A DNA stretch of 64,000 nucleotides from Muscardinus avellanarius (lineage: Eukaryota; Chordata; Mammalia; Rodentia; Gliridae), in the NCBI GenBank assembly GCA_963383645.1, contig OY726561.1:29864826-29928825 (forward strand), written 5' to 3'. The notes under the pieces are model-generated. The model was not told the DNA's origin and made no database searches. It saw only the letters and a list, made by a program, of their open reading frames with translations. The first letter of the stretch is position 1. Each line of letters starts with the position of its first letter. Below, one piece after another: positions 59,046 to 64,000 of this stretch. The position numbers and the translations under genes were made by a program.

Positions 59046-60096
59046 GGCTTCTGTAGAAATTTTGATGGAAACTTGTAGTATAATGTTTTTCTTAATTCTA
59101 TGATATAGTTACATACTACTCTTTGAAGTAATTATCCAATTTGACCATTGACTCAATGGTATCTATCTAACTACTTTTAAGTATAGACACATTAGATAAA
59201 CTGAGTGATCTAAGTTATAAAGCAAAAGACATTCTTTAGCTTTTTTGCTTATAATTTGCCAAAATTAAAAAGAGTAGATATTTGGCTTAGTTTAAAGGCT
59301 TGATTCAAAAGTAGACATGGATATGTATGATCAACCTTTTATCTACTAATCTATAATTTCCCATGTCACAGAATTCTGGCTCAGGGCTATCAGCACAGCT
59401 GTGAAAGAGACAATGTGAAACACATACATCTCACTTGTATATCTGACAAAATAATTAATAGCATGTTTATTTTTAAGCAATCTTCTTCCATAGTCTTTAC
59501 AAATTAGAATTTTCCATGTACCACAAAATAGATATCCAAATGACATATAGTGAGGTAGGGGGGCTCCCGGAACTATGGGTAAAGAATTGCTTCAGTGAAG
59601 ATATGGTAAGAGAATCATGATACATCAAGCCCAAGTGAAATAATGATACTTGGGGATGTTCTCTGCAAAAGAACCAACAAGGCTTATCACTGCAACAGGA
59701 GTACCAGGATGACCACAACCATCTTTCATTGTCAGACTACTCCCTAGTTTTTTCTTGAATGGGAGATTATTTAAATGGGAGATAAATATTAAAAGGATTA
59801 AATTTGCTCTATTTCCCCTGATTTTAAAAGTAATACATCTATTTAAAAATATAGAACTTATCAAAGAGAAAATTAAATTGCTTGGGTCTAGGCACTTTTA
59901 GACTTTAAAATGCCATAAGTGACTCTAATGCATGTGGTCTTGTTGCCTTAGAAAATAAAGAAACACTATGCCCATCATAATATTTATCCCATAGCATTTT
60001 TGAATCAATAAAAATGCTGTTCTTAACATTTTTGAACCCTATACTCATCATCATATTTATACCCTGTTATTTTTTAAATCAGTTGCTTTTGTTGGG
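59046..60096. other. Single-copy DNA
   Basis: No recognised gene or repeat. Confidence 0.45.
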
Positions 60097-60110
60097 CTAG
60101 AAACTGGAAA

Positions 60111-60340
60111 TTTATTTATTTATTTATTTATTTATTTTGCTGGTCTGGGGATGGAACCCAGGGGCATCTGACCTCTGAGCTATACCCCATGCCCTATTTT
60201 TTATTCTTTATTTTGAAACTGAGTCTCACTGTGTTGCAGAGGGCCTCACTAAGTAGCTGAGGCTGTCTGTGAACCACAATCCTCCAGGTCTCAGCCTCCC
60301 GAATGCTGGGATTACAAGCGTGCACCACCATGCCCGGCTG
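60111..60340 (-). repeat. B1/ID dimer SINE, subtype B, with TSD
   Basis: A (TTTA)n tail, 'ctggtctggggatggaaccc', 'ttgcagagggcctcactaag' and 'gcgtgcaccaccatgcccggc'. GAAACTGGAAATT at the left and GAAACTGAAAATT at the right form a near-identical 13-bp TSD. Confidence 0.9.
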
Positions 60341-60360
60341 AAACTGAAAATTTAAAAAAG

Positions 60361-61800
60361 TAAGGGTTATCTGATTGCCAACGATGTTGAACATTTTTTT
60401 CATGCATTTATTGGCCATTTAAATTTCTTCTTTCGTGAAGTGTCTATTTAGTTCGCTTGCTAATTTTTTTTGGTATAATTTGTTTTTTTTAGTGTTGAAT
60501 TTCTTGAGTTCTCTGTATATTCTAGATATTAGTCCTCTATCAGAGGATTAGGTGGCAAAAATCTTCTTCCATTCTGTTGGCTCTTGGTTGAGGATCTTGA
60601 CAGTTTCCTTTGCTGTACAGAAGCTCTTCAGTTTCATGCAATCCCACATATTGATTCACCTTTTAGTTTGTTTTGCCTTTGGGGTCTTGTTGAGAAAGTG
60701 TTTATCTGTACCCTTTTTCTGCAGTGTTGGACCTATGCCCTGTTCAAGAAGCCTCAAGGTCTCTGGTCTAATTTCCAAGTCTTTGATCCATCTTGAAATG
60801 ACTCTTGTGCAGGATGAGAAAGTGGGATTAATTTCCAATTTTCTGCATATGGTTAACCAGTTTTGCTGACACTTTGTTGAACAGGCTATCTTTTTTTCCA
60901 ATGTATGTTTTTGGCCCCTTTGTCAAAAATCAATTGGCTATAAGTGTGTGGACTTGTTTCTGGGTCTTCTATTCAAAATCAAAACTACCCTGAGATTTTA
61001 TTTTACTTTACCCCAACTAGAATGGCAACCATTCAAAACACAAACAACAAGAAATGCTGGCAAGGATGTGGAGAAGTTGAAACTCTAAAACATTGTTGGT
61101 GGGATTGCAAATTAGTGCAACCACTCTGGAAAACAGTATGGAGAATCCTCAGAAATATGGGAACAAATTTGCCATTTGATCCAGCAATACTACTTCTGGG
61201 TATCTACCCAAAAGAAAGGAAACCAAATTACCATACTAATGAATGTGTATCTATGTTCATAGCTGCACAATTCACTATAGACAAACTATAGAACCAGCCA
61301 AGATGTCCATCAAAAGATAAATGGATTACAAAACTGTGGAACTGTGGGATATGTACACAATGGAATTTTATTCAACCATAAAAAAAAACACAATTGCAGC
61401 ACTTACAGGGAAATTGATGGAATTGGAGGACATTATCCTAAGCAAGATTAGTCAGTCGCAAAAAGTAAGAAATCGATGCTTTCCCTAATATGTGAAAGTT
61501 AAGGTGAAAGTGGTGATAGGAGGAACTCCAGGTGAAAAAGGAGACCCTATAGAGGAGCAAATAAGGCAAACTACCTGTGGGGATGGGAGAGGGAGAGAAG
61601 GATACTCTTTAAACAGCATGATGTACTTATTCATATCCTAGTCAACCACTCAGCCAAGCATGGGAGGGAGGGCTGAGGAGGGAGTGCAATGGGGACTGGG
61701 TGGGGGCTGGCTGGGTGATGTGTGCATTTATGTCTACACAAATTTTTTATCCCATTATCATGTATAAATACAATGCACCAATAAAAATTAAAATAAATTA
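60361..61800 (+). mobile_element. Twin-primed (5'-inverted) L1, 1.4 kb
   Basis: 60361-60973 is antisense late ORF2. At about 60974 the orientation flips and the sense strand continues through the ORF2 C terminus and 3'UTR to 'caatgcaccaataaaaatt'. In L1 order the inverted piece ends just before the sense piece begins, so only about ten bases were lost. The sense part encodes the C-C-H-C knuckle ([19 protein letters not shown], about 61050-61110). It is a dead fragment. The outer TSD was not resolved because the left flank is A-rich SINE sequence. Confidence 0.85.
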
Positions 61801-61825
61801 AAATAAATAAATTCCTTAAAAAACT

Positions 61826-61920
61826 TAAGGGCTAATTGGGTAATGTATGTATATATGCCTTTACCATCATATACTCCATTAGGTTATATGAATACAAAGC
61901 ACCATTAAAAAAATTTAAAA
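61826..61920 (+). mobile_element. Short L1 3' end, directly after another L1 tail
   Basis: 'agggctaattgggtaatgtatg...gaatacaaagcaccattaaa' is a second, 5'-truncated L1 3'UTR, placed right behind the tail of the twin-primed copy. Confidence 0.8.
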
Positions 61921-62739
61921 GTTCAACTTAAATATTCTTGACTACTTCCTGAAAAGAAGGTATTATGCTGTTAACTAAAAGGAAAGACCAGGAAGGTAGG
62001 TATAGAGAATTTATTCCTTGAAAGGTCTGAAAGTCCATAAAATCAGCTGAAAACACACCTTCCCAACATGAAAGTAAAATGGTTTAGTAAAAAAATATGT
62101 TGACCTTCCTTTTTACCTTGATTTTCTCAAATTGATGATTTTGGTCTTAGCTCTAAGAGATCATGTTGATCTGTTTATTCTGTTAGTAATAAGCTGACAG
62201 GTCTATTACTTCCAGCATCTCTTTAATACATTCCAAATGTTCGTCGATATAGGAACATTCAGTTTCCAAACAACCTTCATTTTCACAGATTTTATGAGGG
62301 CACCTATAATCCACCTCTAATATGACAAATATAGATCTATGTCATCATCTAACTAGGGAATATTGTCATCCAAGTAAAGTGGGATGATCTCAACACCATG
62401 AGTTCTTTTTGACTGTGCTAACACTACCATCTATGTAGTGTGGATGGGAGGTGGGAATTGGCTAGTTATGCCAACATTTCCTATTGTGGCATTTTTCTTA
62501 TTATTTTATAAAAGTTGGTATTTCCAAAAGTGAAAGTAAAACCTGAAATCCTATAGAGTGATTTTTTAATTGAAATTCTTCTATCATTTAATTGTTATAT
62601 CTTTGAATTTTACTCATGTATTTGACAACTTTGTTTAAGAAGGTAAATTATTATGAAGGCAACTTTATTACAAATAGTTATAAAATCAATTCCTTACCTA
62701 AATTAAAATAAAAAGTCTTATTTTATATTTAGAATTTTT
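61921..62739. other. Single-copy DNA
   Basis: No recognised gene or repeat. AT-rich. Confidence 0.45.
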
Positions 62740-62749
62740 GTGATTTAAA

Positions 62750-62755
62750 TTTATT
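62750..62755 (-). promoter_or_regulatory. Possible poly(A) signal for the candidate exon
   Basis: AATAAA on the minus strand, about 200 bases beyond the candidate stop codon. Such hexamers are common in AT-rich DNA, so it supports the exon only weakly. Confidence 0.2.
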
Positions 62756-62955
62756 ACTTTGGTTGTGATCTAGTAGCTGATTTAGTTACAGGGATAAACA
62801 TAACTTGGGGGGAAATGTCCAAGGTTACAGGATTGATGTGTGTGTGGTATTTGCAGTGGAGATTCAGAGGAAACCTTGGTGAACACGCACTGTGACCGAG
62901 CCAACAACTAACATGGCTGTGTGTGTTGACTAGTAAATAGGGAGAAGAGCACAGA

Positions 62956-63071
62956 TCACGGTACTGTGATGTACCATCCAAGATCAAAGTTTTCTCTGTA
63001 GTGAAGCATCAAATACAAGAAGGAGGTGAGGCAGGTTGCCATGAAAGATAAAATGAGAAGAGATGCTATAC
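62956..63071 (-). CDS. Candidate terminal exon with a transmembrane segment
   Basis: On the minus strand a pyrimidine-rich acceptor (ccttttgtttgttacag) ends at 63072. The sequence that follows is open for 38 codons to TGA 62956-62958. The first codon is split, with two bases in this exon. The peptide is a convincing membrane segment followed by a short polar tail (IASLLILSFMATCLTSFLYL, MLHY, then RENFDLGWYITVP). An AATAAA on the minus strand (62755-62750) about 200 bases downstream could end a 3'UTR. I did not recognise the protein. No upstream exon is visible in the remaining 0.9 kb, so the rest of the gene would lie beyond the window. The acceptor, frame and hydrophobicity could all be coincidental. 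Confidence 0.28.
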
Positions 63072-64000
63072 CTGTAACAAACAAAAGGTTATTGTTAGCA
63101 TGTGTAGCGTGTGCTCTCAGAGCCTCACGATGCCCTGGTAGGTGCCAGTTCGCTGTACTGCAATGCCTACTTTGAGTCATGCCGAATGCTTCTTTGGCTC
63201 TCTAGAAGGTCACTTTGGCTATTCAGAGTGACTGGAGTTGATGTGTATAAACCCCAGTACCCCTCCTCCTCCTCCAGCAACCTAGCTCAGACACAGGAGT
63301 TTTGTAGCATTTCCCCAGGGGTTTCTAGTGAGAGTGAGTTCTGATCACTCCACCTTTCCTGACTCTGTTTCAGTTCCCTATTGCCTTACTGGTGTTTCAT
63401 GTTCTCAGAAGCTGCTACTGGGGAAATTCAAACTCAGGTAACATGCTAAGAAGTGCTAGGAAGGGGTTCTAAAATTTCAGAAAAAAGCAATTTCATTGTC
63501 ATCTTGACAGATGACAACTCCAAGACCACAGCTTTGCAAGAAGGTAGTAGGAGTTAAAAAGAAGAGAGGCAAGAAAAACAGTGGGGAGAGAATTGCCAGA
63601 GTCTAAAGAAATGTTTCAGACTCTGACCCAGGCTGCTGGAGGTTGGGGGTAGGAGGAGGGAGTAGTGGAGGTGCTTGAGAACCACTGAGGGAGCAGACAG
63701 GAGGGTGGTAGAATTGAGGCCTTGGGAGAGCAGAAAGAACTGCCATGGAAGTAGCAGACAACTAGAAGTGTTTACCCGTGCAAGGGAGGAGGCAGCTCCT
63801 AGATGGGAAGAGGGCTCCACCATGCCAAGGGCTACAGAGAGATGACATTGGTAATGAGTTTATTGGATTGGGGAATGTTAAATCATTAATAACCTTCCAC
63901 AGATCACTTTTAGCAGAATGATGTGGACAGGGTTCTGTCTATAACAGACTGAAAACTAAATGCAATATCCAAGTGATTATAAACCAATTTTCGGAAGAAG
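63072..64000. other. Single-copy DNA at window end
   Basis: Somewhat less AT-rich than average. No SINE, LTR or conserved frame was recognised. The 89-codon minus-strand frame at 63554-63823 has no domain or splice context. Confidence 0.45.

Noticed and set aside
60552..60869. 105-codon plus-strand frame with a Cys/Phe-rich product
   Set aside because: It is antisense to L1 ORF2 within the inverted part of a twin-primed L1.
61620..61800. Segmental duplication suggested by repeated similar 150-base blocks across the window
   Set aside because: These blocks are all the common L1 3'UTR, each ending in an A-rich tail, so they are separate retrotransposition events.

Overview
The window is mammalian nuclear DNA from a rodent, most likely a squirrel-family species (ground squirrel or marmot type). 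The main evidence is about 18 copies of a dimeric SINE that joins a 7SL-derived B1-like half to an ID-like half (the arrangement described as MEN in Sciuridae), plus at least two L1 lineages and ancient elements shared by placental mammals (MER5, MLT1, L1M). No window-scale protein-coding gene, rRNA, tRNA or CRISPR array could be supported. It reads as an AT-rich gene desert or a very large intron. The only candidate host coding piece is a possible terminal exon on the minus strand near 62956-63071.

Layout. 619-3598: a retroposed composite element made of an L1-type 5'UTR and ORF1, an antisense slice of an old L1 ORF2, and an L1 3'UTR, with target-site duplications (TSDs). 4021-7236: SINEs, one inside a MER5 copy. 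9975-17328: a full-length, decayed L1 with both ORFs, a long 5'UTR carrying a (GAA)n(CAA)n array, and an intact TSD. 20438-21554: SINEs flanking an MLT1 LTR. 22781-25191: a second, 5'-truncated copy of the composite element in the opposite orientation. 25300-27310: a three-layer nest, an old L1M holding a younger L1 3' end, which holds a solo class II-type LTR with a 6-bp TSD. 27340-29490: antisense L1 segments. 29491-35199: mostly single-copy DNA. 35213-35972, 45921-46281 and 60361-61800: three L1 insertions with 5' inversion (twin priming). Scattered SINEs, microsatellites and an antisense MLT1 (46290-46645) fill the rest.

How the parts relate. Every protein-like reading frame recognised is retrotransposon-derived and broken. 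The L1 machinery (ORF1 RNA-binding protein, ORF2 endonuclease and reverse transcriptase) is the presumed mobiliser of the SINEs and of the composite element, consistent with poly(A) tails and 12-17 bp TSDs. The most unusual item is the composite element: two copies share the same internal breakpoints although each has its own TSD. The chimera therefore appears to have been copied as a unit, as an ORF1-only, HAL1-like non-autonomous family.

Coordinates of old repeats are approximate, because no alignment or repeat library could be run.
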